Shown in pieces: positions 1-11,417 of a stretch of DNA of 42,768 nucleotides. Made by a program: the position numbers and the translations under genes. The stretch is from contig JAIVFJ010000424.1 in assembly GCA_025765615.1 (NCBI GenBank), positions 1-42,768 on the forward strand. Reading direction: 5' to 3'. The notes under the pieces are model-generated. The model saw nothing but the letters and a program-made list of their open reading frames with translations. It was not told where the DNA came from and did no database searches. Position 1 is the first letter of the stretch. Every line of letters starts with the position of its first letter. The stretch is from Zopfochytrium polystomum (Eukaryota; Chytridiomycota; Chytridiomycetes; Chytridiales; Chytridiaceae).

Positions 1-454
1 GGGGTCTCCCAGTGTTCCTTGTTTTGCCAACCACCCCCAAAAGCCCTTAAGTGTCAACCCTCTGCTCAGTATGTTTCATGTCACAACTCCCCAAACGACA
101 TAGGGTTGGTGGCTTCCCGGCGGTCCCGTCGGCGCGACCGCGGATCTGCGGTTAGCAGCCGAGCAGCAGACACTGCTAAAGACGGGCGTGCCGGTTACTG
201 TGACGGGGATCCTGCGCGTCGAGTTCACTCCGTCGGCGGCGGCGCCGCCGCGGCTCCGGTAGTCTTCCTTGCAAAGGTAAATATAAATACTATCATCTGC
301 TTCTTTTTGTTTCAAGTTCCACATTGACTCCAAAACCCTACTTCTGAGCTAACGACTGTTTTTGTTTCGTGGCGCACACTCACACTCCACACACTCACAC
401 ACACACGCAAAGCCCACATCCCCGCACCCGCTCCCCCCACCCAAACAAATCCCA
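1..454. other. Unassigned sequence at window edge
   Basis: No coding region is supported here. The first ~240 bases are mixed and contain a short GC-rich patch (about 200-260). A CA/CACT-rich stretch at 376-412 precedes the GC-rich block that may encode a PH-like fragment. It could be an intron or upstream region of that fragment, but no convincing splice pair joins them. Confidence 0.3.
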
Positions 455-754
455 GACCACTGGTCGCGCGGCGCGTGCTGGGCGGCCATCGAGGACATCA
501 GCGTGGACGGGCGGTGGCGGCGCCGGCCAGGCCGGCGGCGGCTCAAGTTCCGCGGGCCCGAGGCCGCCGCGTGGTGCCGGTTCGTCTCGGGCGGCGGCCT
601 TGGCGCGCCGCTGGAGCTCCTCTCACGGGAGGGCGATGCGGTGCCTGGCGGGTCTGGGGAACGGGTGGTGAAAACGGCGGCGGGAGCGGAGCGGGGCGAT
701 GGTGGGGAGGACGACGTGGGGGGGGTGGGCGATGAGACGGGGGGCGAACGGTGA
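455..754 (+). pseudogene. Possible fragment of a PH-like domain protein
   Basis: A GC-rich, codon-biased block opens inside a longer frame that has no good start. Its residues include IEDISVDGRW, then RRLKFRGPEAAAWCRFVSGG. That is the pattern of the last beta strand and C-terminal helix of a PH domain: a strand, a Glu, then a helix with a central Trp. Four better-supported PH or PH-like genes lie in the same window, so a fifth partial member is plausible. No N-terminal half is visible, the frame runs on into Gly-rich sequence before stopping, and a splice partner could lie outside the window. It could also be chance translation of GC-rich DNA. Confidence 0.22.
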
Positions 755-1991
755 TGGAGTGCGTTAATTACCGAAACTGGAGTTGGCGCGATAAAACTAG
801 GACCCGTGACCCGGGGGACCTTCAGAAATGCCTCGCACGAAGAACTGAAACACGCAGAGGAAACATGAAAAATTAGCGCGGGTGGGGCGCGATGGGCACT
901 TCGGAAGAAAAAAAAACGAGGCTTTCATTTTTTTTTCTTCTTTCCCCTCCCTACTCGCGGTGAGAAAGGAAAGAGTCACATTCGCATGAATATCCAGCAC
1001 ATGCGTTCTTTCTCCTTTTGTTTTGTTTTAGTTTCTTTTTCGGTCGTGAAGAGGGCCTACCCGTTTGAACCGTCCGCTTCTGGTCGTCTCGGAGAGTGTG
1101 TTGTCCATGAGCATCACTTCAGAGAGTAGCAGATCAAGACGAGGTCTTTCTTTTTTCACAGTTTGCTCCCACACCACCCGATTCCACAGCACAGGGCTGG
1201 GGCATACATCGCCCACCGTCCCTCGCACACGCACACATACCCATCGGCACACTACACAAAACCAAAGAGGCCCTCACAACCAAGGATAACAACGCCCAAC
1301 CCGCGTCCACGCAAACACAGCTTGGCCCGCTAAAAAACGCGGAACAAGGGCGATCAAAGCGAAGAAAGCAAAACAAGAAAAAGGGAAAACAAACCGAGAA
1401 AAGGGCGAAAGCAAGAAAAGAACGGGAGAACAGAAAAAAGAACGAAATACTTCACATTGCAGCTGCCGCAGCCCGTCCACAACCCACTTGTGGACGGCGA
1501 ATTAAGCAAAAACTGCTGCTGCGAGAAAGAGTGTGAGGAGGAAACGAGAAAAGATTACTTAATAGCTGCAAAGAGAAGGGTCGGCAGTACTATCCAGGTA
1601 GGACAATGCAGACAGAGAAAGGGGTTGTGAACCCTTTTTTTTTTTTTTTTTTTTTTGGAAAATGAGAGATGAGTGCGACGGGGCGGAGGGCAGCGTGAGA
1701 TGCACAGGTGCAGCAAGAAGTGGGGCGCAGGTGGAGATGTACGAAAAAGCAGAGGAGAAAACAGAGCCTCGGCTCGAACAAAGAGGTCTTCCCGCGGAAA
1801 AAGGGTGTGGGGTGGGAACAAAGAAAGAGGGTTGCAGGGAGCTTTCCATATGAAGCGCACCGCCCGGACCAGCGGGAACTTGCGCGCGCGAGAGCAAAGA
1901 AAGAGAAAAGACTTGCATCCCCCTCGCGAAGGGAGCGGGGCTTCATGACGAACGTTTGGCATGCGCCCGCCCCCGTTTTCCTTTCAATCGT
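755..1991. other. Intergenic, low-complexity tracts, no gene seen
   Basis: This stretch lies downstream of the minus-strand gene that ends at 1992. It holds purine-rich DNA (about 1330-1450) and a pure T run at 1634-1656. Open frames over the T run translate it as poly-Lys and have no recognisable content. I see no RNA gene. Confidence 0.5.
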
Positions 1992-3697
1992 TCACTTCCA
2001 AAGGCGCAACCCAACCCAAACTTCTTGCGCGCCCTGCGACGTTGACTGGGTCATGGGCGGCGCCGGCGCAGCCGCCGTCGTCGTCGTCGGCCAGCTAGGT
2101 CTCCGCGGTGGCTCCTGCTGGAAGTACGCGGGGCCCCCACCGCCATGGTACGGCGGAGGCGACGCGGCGTTGCCAAACTGCGGGACGGGCGGGAGAGGGC
2201 TGTTTTGGTACATCTGCTGCTGCTGCATGTACGTCATCTGCTGCTGCTGCATTTGCTGTTGCTGGTACTGATTCTGCAGCTGCTGGGTTGTCGGCGGCAG
2301 CGATTTCTCTGCGGGATGCGGGGACGGGGCTCGGATGATGACGGAGGGCCCGCCGGGGCAGAGAGCACGCGGAAGGATGAAGATCCCTGTGGGTGCTCCG
2401 GCACGGGCTGGGGCGGAGACAGGGGTCTCTCTGCGCTCGCCGGGGCGGGTTCGCGACAGCGCCTTGCTTCTGCTGCTGCTGCTGCAACTGCTCGAACTCG
2501 CCTTGCTGCGCCTTCATCGCTGCAGCTCCGCCAAGCGCCTCGCCTCCTTCGCGGCGCGCGCGGCCTTCCGCTCCGCCCTCTCGCGATCGTCCTCCTCGTC
2601 CTGCACCTTTTGCCCGTAGCTCTCGATGCCCGACATGAACAAGTTCTGGCGCCAGCTGCCAGCCTGCTTGGACTTTTTCTGCTGCTTCTTTCTTTGGTTT
2701 CGGCTTGTACGGCGCCGGGATGGCCGTCGGTAGTCGGACGCCGGACGTAGTGGGCGCGGAACTACGGGGCGAGCCCGCGGGCAGAGTGCGGGGGACGTGG
2801 TTCTATGGTTGTGGGGGAGGTGGTGGGGACGTAAGTCGAGAAGGCGGAGTAGGAGGTGCTGGCATCTGTCAAGGTCGCGATGGCGGCGGGGCGGTCCTGC
2901 TTCTGTTGCTGTTGACTGCTGCTGCGATTGTTGTTGGAGGCGAGTCCGCGACGGTGGCGGGATCGTCGTCGCACACGATGATTTGTGGGGACGGCGGGGT
3001 CCGTGTCTCCATCGTTGTCTCCTCCTGTCGGACCTTGTGCTGCGGCAAGCTGCTGCAACCGCTGCTGCAGGAGTGCGGTCTCGGTGAGAGGCGCCGGCGA
3101 GGGTGCCCTAGGGACGATGGCGTCCGCAAAGGTGAGGAAAGACACAGGGCGACTGGGGCCGTTATTGGCATCGTCCTCAGCACCGACGGTGTTGGCAGGC
3201 AGGCTTGTAGCTTCCTGCGGCGGCGTAGGAGGTGCCGTTGGCATCGGCGGGGGGACAGGCGACGCGGCGCGGCTCTGGGCGAGGGCGATTTGAATGGCGG
3301 CGGCCGCGCGCGTCGTGGCTGTTCTTCCTCGATCCGGGGAACGGATACGGCGGCGGTGACGGGGCAAAGACGGGGAGGGGCGGCGGAGCGGGCGAGGCCG
3401 ATCGACTGGCGCGGCCGGCGTCGTGGCTGTTTTTCCTGGACCCGGACGGCGTGGGGAAATATGCTGCGGCGGCGGCAGCGGCGGCATCGTCAAAGGACGG
3501 TCTGCGGGACGGGTACGGACTGCGGCTGTGGTGTGGGTTGTGGTTGTGGTTGTGGTTGTGGTTGTGCTTCTTTGCCGTTGCCGTTGCTGGCACCGAAGCC
3601 GGCGGGGTTGTACGGCAGCAGCACGTCGTCGTCATCGTGCGGCACCGCCGACTGCAGGAACGTCGCCGACGCCTTGTGCCGCGTCAGGAATCCCCAT
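1992..3697 (-). CDS. Q/S/P-rich protein with basic helical segment, frameshifted
   Basis: Not recognised as a named family. Read on the minus strand, it starts near ATG 3697 with a non-repetitive segment (FLTRHKASATFLQSAV, then DDDDVLLPYNPAGFG). A Pro-Gln dipeptide tract follows, then two copies of the decapeptide PGSRKNSHDA or SGSRKNSHDA. Next come a segment containing RPVSFLTFADAIVPRAPS, Gln-rich stretches, and a charged helix (WRQNLFMSGIESYGQK followed by an ERAERKAARAAKEARR-type run). The C-terminus is Gln/Met-rich and ends EVWVGLRLWK. These pieces lie in different frames and must be joined across several indels, including an apparent extra G in the GGGG after the start ATG. The RKNS motifs fit basophilic kinase sites (inference). 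Function is unknown. A cytosolic scaffold or signalling protein is possible, and the exact limits are uncertain. Confidence 0.5.
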
Positions 3698-3796
3698 TGC
3701 TTGTTATTTTTTCTTTTTTTTTTTGTGATTTTTCTTCTTGGACTTCTGATTCCTGTTTTCCTCGCGCTCTCTCTGCTGTCTCAGTCTCTCTGTCTC

Positions 3797-3910
3797 CACA
3801 CACACACACACACGCATTCAGTCTCTCTCTCTCTCTCCCCTCTCCTCTCTCTCTCTCTCTCTCTCTCGCTCTCTCTCTCTCGCGTACTCACTCACTCACT
3901 CGCTCACTCC
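3797..3910. repeat. CA, CT and CACT microsatellites upstream of the 3697 gene
   Basis: A CA run (about 3797-3814) is followed by a long CT run (about 3822-3883) and CACT/ACTC units up to about 3910. The block lies 100-210 bp upstream of the minus-strand start at 3697, so it occupies promoter or 5' leader space. Confidence 0.85.
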
Positions 3911-4485
3911 ACTCTTTTGTCTCTGCTTTTTTCGTGCGTTGCGGCTGGCAAAAAACGAACCTCCTTTGACGAACATTCTTGGCACAAAAGCAATTAAATT
4001 TTCTTCTGTGGCAAGAAAAATTGAAAATTATTGCGATTCAAGAAACGCATTAAAAAAAAAAAAAAATTGGAATTGTGAACCGTCCTCTGCATACCTATAT
4101 TCAAATGTATGGTAGTAGCAATTTTACTCGCGAATACAAACACACGCACCTTTCGCATAGCTACAAGTTTTACAAACACACACACACACACACATTGCCC
4201 GGTTGCCAACTCATCATCCCACCGGCCGGTTACACTACCGCACCGGTGCCACCACCGCCCCTCCTCTGCGCGACCAGCACGCCCCCCACCCACCCCCACC
4301 ACCACCGCCCGCACCGCCACCACCACTGCCCGCAGCCCCAAACCACCTCCTCCCCTCCGTCCCGCACCCGACAACCCCTCGACGCCGCGCACGTCCGGCG
4401 CAAACGCGCGCGTCACGAGCAACGGCTGCACGTTGATCGGCCCCGCGCGCGCGTGCGTGGGCACCGACGACGCCTGCTGCTCCAG
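3911..4485. other. Intergenic, AT-rich then CA/CCACC-rich
   Basis: AT-rich DNA with a 14-A run near 4051-4064 is followed by a CA microsatellite (4177-4194) and a CCACC-rich stretch. The frame of the neighbouring minus gene stays open past its TAA at 4486-4488 as far as about 4390, with ordinary-looking residues (GPINVQPLLVTRAFAPDVRG). The gene may therefore end further left than annotated. Confidence 0.4.
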
Positions 4486-6117
4486 TTACAGCGCGAGGAT
4501 GTGCGGCGGCGTCGTGGTCGGGGGCGGCGGTGGAGCGCGAGTGTGGGCGGGGGTGGTTTCGTTGGTGTTATTGATGACGATGAGGATGAAGAGGATGAGG
4601 ATGATGCTGATGACGGAGGGGATGTAGGCGGGGTTGCCGGGATGGTGGTGGTTGGTGGCGGTGCTGGCGGTGCTGGTGCTGGTGCGGTGGTTGCGCGCGC
4701 GAGTGTTGTTGAGGGGGTGGCGAGAGGAGAGGCTGCTGTTGACGCGGTCGGAGACGATGGCGGCCCACCGCCGACGCGGTGCATCGTCGAGGGCGACGGC
4801 GCACGCGACAGCGTGCGGCGACTTTTGGCGGGAAGCGGGAGGAGTCGCCGGCGACGTCTGCGCGTGCGTCGCCGGTAACGGCGCCGGCGGTGTCGCCGTC
4901 GACAGCTGCGCTTGCGGCGACCTTGGACGCGCCGTCGCTAACGACGGCGGCGTCGCCGCCGGCGACAGCGCGTGCGGCGATCGTGGACGCATTGGCAACG
5001 GAGGCGGGGGCTCCGACAGCCGGCGACAGTGCGTGCGGCGACCGTGGACGCGCAGGGGATGGCGACGCCGATCGCCCCACCGCGTAGTTTTCGCGCAAGG
5101 CCGGGTTGGACGGGTCAAGCGAAGCTGTCGTCCGGCGACGGGGGCGCCGGGAATCGGCAGAAAGACGGCCGACGCCGCCCGCCAGCACCGGTGGCGGCGG
5201 CAGCGGCAGCGGCTGGGGCATCGGCGCCGGGGACGCCGAACGGCGGCCGCGGGCGGGGGAGCGGGGCCTGGAAGGGTGAGAGCCCGACGGCGGTGCCGGC
5301 GGAGCCCGCAGAGAGCGATTGTTCGGGCGTTGCTGTCAAAGTGGATAAAGACAGAAAATCCCTGTCCGCCACAACTGCGATGCCGCTGCCAATCGGTTGA
5401 CTTGGTTCGCACTGGTCCCTGACAACAATGACGACGAGGCCGCCGCCGCCGCCGACGACGACTGGATCTTGTAGTGCGGCGACGCGCCGCGCGGCCGCGG
5501 GCGGCTCGGCGCGTGGCAGGATGACCCTTGCGGGCTGCGCCAGAAAACGACGCAGCTGTCTGGTGGATGAGGGGTCGCGCGGTGCGTTCCGTCGTCGGCA
5601 CCGCCAGGAATGTGGCGGCACCGGCACCGGCGGCGGCAGCGGCTGTTCTCAGGGACGCCTCAGATGCGGACGTGATGAGCGTGTGGGTGGCGAAAGCGTT
5701 GGTGGCGGCGGTCGCGGAGTCGCCGGGTGCCGAGTCAGCGCGCGGCCGGATGGAGGTGGACCGCGGGGGCGCGACGGGTCGTTGGCCGGCGGGGATCGCG
5801 CGGCCATCTGCGTGGTTGCCGTCCGCTCCGTCATCGTCGTCGACATGATCGTATGGCCGCCCGAGTGCAAGGTCCCCGAGTTGTGGAGACGACGAGCGTG
5901 CGGGAACGAGACCGACAGGATGGTGGTGGTGGTGGTTTTGCATTGATGAGGGCAGGATCGTGGTGGCCGTGGCGGTTTGGTCTGATTGTGCCGCGGCGGC
6001 TGAGCGAATATCGCCTTGTTGGAGGCCAGCGTAACGCGGAGGGGCGGACGACAACGACGACCCCAACCCCGCCGCCGGAAACAGCGAGGACGGCGACGAT
6101 GCGGACGGGGACGACAT
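4486..6117 (-). CDS. Low-complexity protein with PH-like hints and a C-terminal hydrophobic helix
   Basis: Start chosen at ATG 6117. The N-terminal ~130 residues are Ser/Ala-rich and contain a His run (MQNHHHHHPVGLVPARSSSP) and an Asp run. In a neighbouring frame near 5560-5520 the residues LRRFLAQPARVIL resemble LRELLAQPTSR, which opens the PH region of the 37 kb gene. A hydrophobic beta-like stretch (GLVVIVVRDQ, then IAVVADRDFLSLSTL) follows. The tail near 4570-4640 encodes SVISIILILFILIVIN, a possible membrane anchor. The complementary strand reads there as an Asp/Glu-rich run, so the helix could be a strand artefact. Frames change several times. Membership of the PH family is tentative and function is unknown. 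It is transcribed away from Ham1. Confidence 0.4.
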   Translation of the reverse strand: MSSPSASSPSSLFPAAGLGSSLSSAPPRYAGLQQGDIRSAAAAQSDQTATATTILPSSMQNHHHHHPVGLVPARSSSPQLGDLALGRPYDHVDDDDGADGNHADGRAIPAGQRPVAPPRSTSIRPRADSAPGDSATAATNAFATHTLITSASEASLRTAAAAAGAGAATFLAVPTTERTARPLIHQTAASFSGAARKGHPATRRAARGRAARRRTTRSSRRRRRRRPRRHCCQGPVRTKSTDWQRHRSCGGQGFSVFIHFDSNARTIALCGLRRHRRRALTLPGPAPPPAAAVRRPRRRCPSRCRCRRHRCWRAASAVFLPIPGAPVAGRQLRLTRPTRPCAKTTRWGDRRRHPLRVHGRRTHCRRLSEPPPPLPMRPRSPHALSPAATPPSLATARPRSPQAQLSTATPPAPLPATHAQTSPATPPASRQKSPHAVACAVALDDAPRRRWAAIVSDRVNSSLSSRHPLNNTRARNHRTSTSTASTATNHHHPGNPAYIPSVISIILILFILIVINNTNETTPAHTRAPPPPPTTTPPHILAL

Positions 6118-7358
<1,241 letters not shown>

Positions 7359-8406
7359 GGGAGGTTGTTGAGTGTGAGTGATTGTGGGAGTGAGTGAGCG
7401 AGTGTGCATGTGTGTGCGAGTGAGGGTGCGCTGTATGAGTGCGCGAGGTAAGTGAATGAGATAGCGAGAGAGTTGAAAGAGAAGTCACAGTTGCATCAAA
7501 TGTAATGCGACCAAACGGATTCGCGCTGGGCTGTCTCAGTGATCAGCCAATCAAAACAAACTACACGCACGAGACAACATCAACAACCACGAGAAGACCC
7601 GAGAATTCCTGGGACTTGCATGGAAAGATCGATCGACCGACGGACGCCCGCGCCACGGATCTTGCTGGCTCCAAAAGGAAGGGTATAAGGAAGATTTCAG
7701 ATGGGAGTGCGGCGCAGTGAAATGAAATGAAAAGGGGCCAGCCATTGAATCCCAAAGGTCAGGGGGTCCGGCTTGTTCCATGGGAGAGTTCGTAGTCATC
7801 CGAAGAATCTGTTGCGGCGGCTCTCTCTCTCCAAGCACACCCGGCCGAATGACAGTTGCATGTGTCCATTGAGAAGAGCAGCTGATGAAAAAATGACGTT
7901 TTTCTCTTTCATTGTGGGTTCCGTTCGTTTGTTGGTTGTTTGCTGTTGTTTGCTGTTGTTCTTCGGAATTCCGCGGCCCGCGTTGTCTCACTACCGACCA
8001 CAGCCGCACCCACAGCCGGGTAGATGCCTGCATAATGTGCCAAGACACCCCACCCGGCCCCCAAGCTTGTTCCATCAAACCCGCCGTTGCACATGCATGG
8101 GGTTGTTGTTGTTGTTGTTGTTGTTGTTGCCGTCTCTTATTGCCCCCCTCCCTCAACTTAGCATGCAAGCCCCCCTGTTCGCCCTCGTTGCAAGTCCACC
8201 CATGAACGTGAGCACTGAGCAGAGCCCACCAAGGTTCGGACATTGAATTGACTGTCTGCGGTCATTGCACTCACACCAGCCAGTGACGGGGAGTTGGCAT
8301 CTCCGATGTAAACTGATTTGACGGGTTTGGCGGTGTTTTTGTTTCTGCGGCGCAGATCATCAATGATGATGGGCACGACCGGAGAAGAAGAAGCGAGAGA
8401 GAGACA

Positions 8407-8462
<56 letters not shown>

Positions 8463-9297
8463 CGTCGAGTGACCGATCCGGACACAGAATCCGGCGCCAA
8501 CCGGCCCCACACACCACAGTGAATGTCGACGGTTCGATGCAGTCACCACGAGTCCAAGATCGAGCGGCCTTCATTGTCTCTTTTGTTTGTCTCTCTTTCT
8601 TCTTTTGCCTTGTTCTTTCTTCTTCTTTTCTTGCTTCTTCTCCGTCTGCTGCTTCGGCGCTCCGCTGTGAATTCCCAGTGGAAGCTTCGCATTTCAGTTC
8701 CTGAATTCCCGGCGACCCTCTCTCTGTCTCTGCCTCTGTCTCTGTCGCTGACACTCTCACATTGTTGCGGCAATTCTGCCCAGGAATCCACAGAGAACGA
8801 TCCGGCGAAGAAAGAGGGAGGGGCCTCTGTCCGATGATGCCAGCCCTATTCTTTGTCTGCCTGCCTGTCTCCTGCCCTCGCTCCTTGCGGCTTGCGGGCG
8901 AGAGACCCATCCTTCTACTGAGGAAGCCGGCGGCGCGGCTTCGAAGACAGAGCGTGCAGACTGACCCACCCGGTCTGCAAACCGCCGGCATGCAAAAAAT
9001 TATAGGGTATTCATTGTCTCTCTCTCTCTCTCTCTCTCGCTCTCTGTCTGTCTATCTGTCTGTCTGTCTGTCCTCGGCCTCGTTCCTAACTCGACGGCAC
9101 CTTCGCCCACCAATAAATACCGCCGCTGCATTCGCTAATAACGCCTCCACCCAGACTAACAGCAGAAAGAGTCGAACAAGCCTCCCTTTCCCCAACTCGC
9201 AGGAGAGACCTTCACCGGGTCTCTGACCTCTTCGCCTTCAGCCCCGTTTCTTCTTTGCTACCTACTCACTTCACTCTTCCGACAAGCCCTCAGACCA
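7359..9297. other. Intergenic region with GTT, GA and CT microsatellites
   Basis: No gene is supported in this 1.9 kb between Ham1 and the first plus-strand PH gene. Landmarks are a GTT run (8102-8129), a pure GA run (about 8393-8457) and a CT then CTGT run (about 9016-9072). The last lies 230 bp upstream of the next start codon. Open frames here translate the repeats as Arg/Glu or Ser/Leu strings and show no family signature. AATAAATA near 9111-9118 lies about 180 bp upstream of that start. Confidence 0.5.
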
Positions 9298-11417
9298 ATG
9301 GACGCCCAGCAGCAGCAGCAGCACCAGCAGCAGCAGCAGCCAAAGCAACCGCAGCTGCATCATCCCCTCTTTGGGCACGTCGAACGTTACTGCTTCGATG
9401 GATGCGCCCCGTGCTCGGCCTCCCCAACCCCTTGGCACCCGTGCGTGCTGATCCTCGCCAACTCTTCGCTGCACATTTTCGATATGGGCTCGCCGGCCGT
9501 TCCCGGGGCCGCTGCGAAACTAGGAGACTACAACGGCACGTCACCATCTTCATCCAAGACAACCGGCGAAAACAGCGCAAACGCCGCCGCTGCCGCGACA
9601 GAGACAATGTCAGCGACGGCGACTGCAACTACCGACGAAGCGGTCGAAAAGGCAAAGGACGCCAAGGATGCCAAAGAGCCCAAGGAAGGGAAGGACGCAA
9701 AGGACACAAAGCCAAAGGACGCAAAGGAGCCCAAGGAACCCAAGGAACCGAGTGGACTTTCTGGAGGCGGGCTCATGGACAACCCTCTCGCTCGCCGACC
9801 CCACAGCGAACCGCCTCGAACTCGTCCTCCAGCCCCTCCACCTCCCTCATCCAGCACTTTGTCGTCCGTCCCCTCAGCAGCGGCCCCGCCGCCCCCTTCC
9901 CCTTCTGGTAGTGACGCCGCCGCCCCCGCCGCCGCCGCAAAGAAGGACACCGAAACCGCCGCCCTCCGCAAGGACCCGTGGATGCTTCGGCCCATCTCGC
10001 CGCCGGCCAACCGCCCGAATCCGTCAAGGGCGCCGCGTGGCGCGAAGTGACGGACGGCCGCGGGATGGCTCGAGGTCCTCCAGCCGCTGACGAGCGGCCT
10101 ACGTGTGCGCCGGTCCCCGCTCCCGGGCACGGACCCTTCCTTTGCCGGCTGCATCGTCCCCACCACACCAGCCGCCCCAAACACTACCCGCAACCGAAAA
10201 CCCGCGCCCGCCGCCGCCGCCGCCGCAGCGCCACCCACCGCCCGCCGCGGCGATAACCGAGCTGGACAGCCAGGCGCTGCCCGTCACCGACGGCTTAAAG
10301 GACAACGTGCGCTCGCAGCTGCTCAACTCGCTGCGCCACGGCGTCATGCGCCGTCTCTCGACCACCACCCACGCCATCCTGCGCAACAGCGCCGCCGCTG
10401 CCGCTGCCGCCCGCCGCAACGGCCGCTGCAACAGCAGAGGCCGCGGTCCCCGTGCCGGGACTCGCGGGCAGCGACGTGGCGACGGACGACGGGTCGGACG
10501 AAGGCGCGTCGGACGACGGCCGCTGCAGTGTGCCCGCACGGCGCGGATCCTCCTCGTCTTCGGCGTCTTCGTCATCGTCGTCGTCCGTGGCGTCACTGGG
10601 CGACGAAGACGCCGCGGCGGACCGCAGCAGGAGCCGGCGGGGCAGCGGGTGCGAGCGGAACAGCTGCGAGGGGGCGACGAGGATGCGGGGTACCGACATT
10701 TAGCGAACGACGGCGACGGGGACATCGGCGTTGAGGACGACGGCGACCTGCTGCCCGCGCACTGCGCGCACGCCGCGACGTCGGATCTCCTCGCGTCCAT
10801 CGACCCTCCTCACCACCCTTCCCTTCCCTCCCGCCCGCCCGCCCGCGCCCTGTGACGCCGTCGCGGCGGCACCACCACCACCACCATCACCACCGGCACG
10901 CAGCTGCCGCGGCGGCGCTGCCGATGGACCACCACAACCACCAGCACACCCACCAGCCGCAACACCACCACAACAACCATCCCCTGCGCCGCCGCTCAAC
11001 AACAACGGTCACGATCAAAGCGCCCCTGCTCGTCCCACAGCACCACGCGACCGCCGCCGCCGCCTCCAACGCGTACCCATCCGTCCACGCCCTGTCGGCC
11101 ACCGCCGCCCCAGCCGTCCCCACCCAACTACCTCAACTACCTCGGCTACCCCATGCCGCCCGTCCATCACCAAAACCCACCGCTACCACAGGACGCTGCT
11201 TTCCAGTATCACCACCACAACCACGTACCGCACCACCCACTTCTCGCGCAGCTCCCGCAGCCGCAGCTCCCACCACAGCATCAGCAGCAACGGCAACGGC
11301 GGCGTCCCGCGTCGATGCACCTGTCGATCGACACGGCGACGCGCGGGCGGAGCGGCGGCGGCGCCGGGGTGGGTGCCAATGTCGCAACAGCCCTGGCGCG
11401 GCAGCGTGGTGTTTTGA
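9298..11417 (+). CDS. PH-domain protein with Lys/Glu/Pro insert and His/Gln-rich tail, frameshifted
   Basis: Starts at ATG 9298 (MDAQQQQQHQQQQQPKQP). A split PH-like fold follows. PWHPCVLILANSSLHIF matches the W..(H)LIVL....L..F strand pair of the neighbouring paralogs. A low-complexity insert with AKDAKEPKEGKD-type repeats comes next (about 9650-9750). Strand-like pieces in other frames follow (LSLADPTANRLELVLQP, SLIQHFVVRPLSSG), then a helix-like end AAWREVTDGRGWLEVLQPL (about 10034-10090). Downstream is an amphipathic block (ITELDSQALPVTDGLKDNVR, LLNSLRHGVMRRLSTTTHAI), an acidic/Ser run, and a His/Gln/Pro-rich tail. At least six frame changes are needed. PH domains usually bind phosphoinositides or protein partners at membranes; ligand and role here are unknown. 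The end at 11417 (SQQPWRGSVVF) is a best guess. Confidence 0.5.

Noticed and set aside
4075..4878. Plus-strand frame with an Asp/Glu-rich run
   Set aside because: It opens in CA repeats, has no family signature and mirrors the minus gene. Kept only as a caution for the hydrophobic helix.
8102..8129. GTT repeat as a CRISPR-like array
   Set aside because: It is a plain trinucleotide microsatellite with no spacers.
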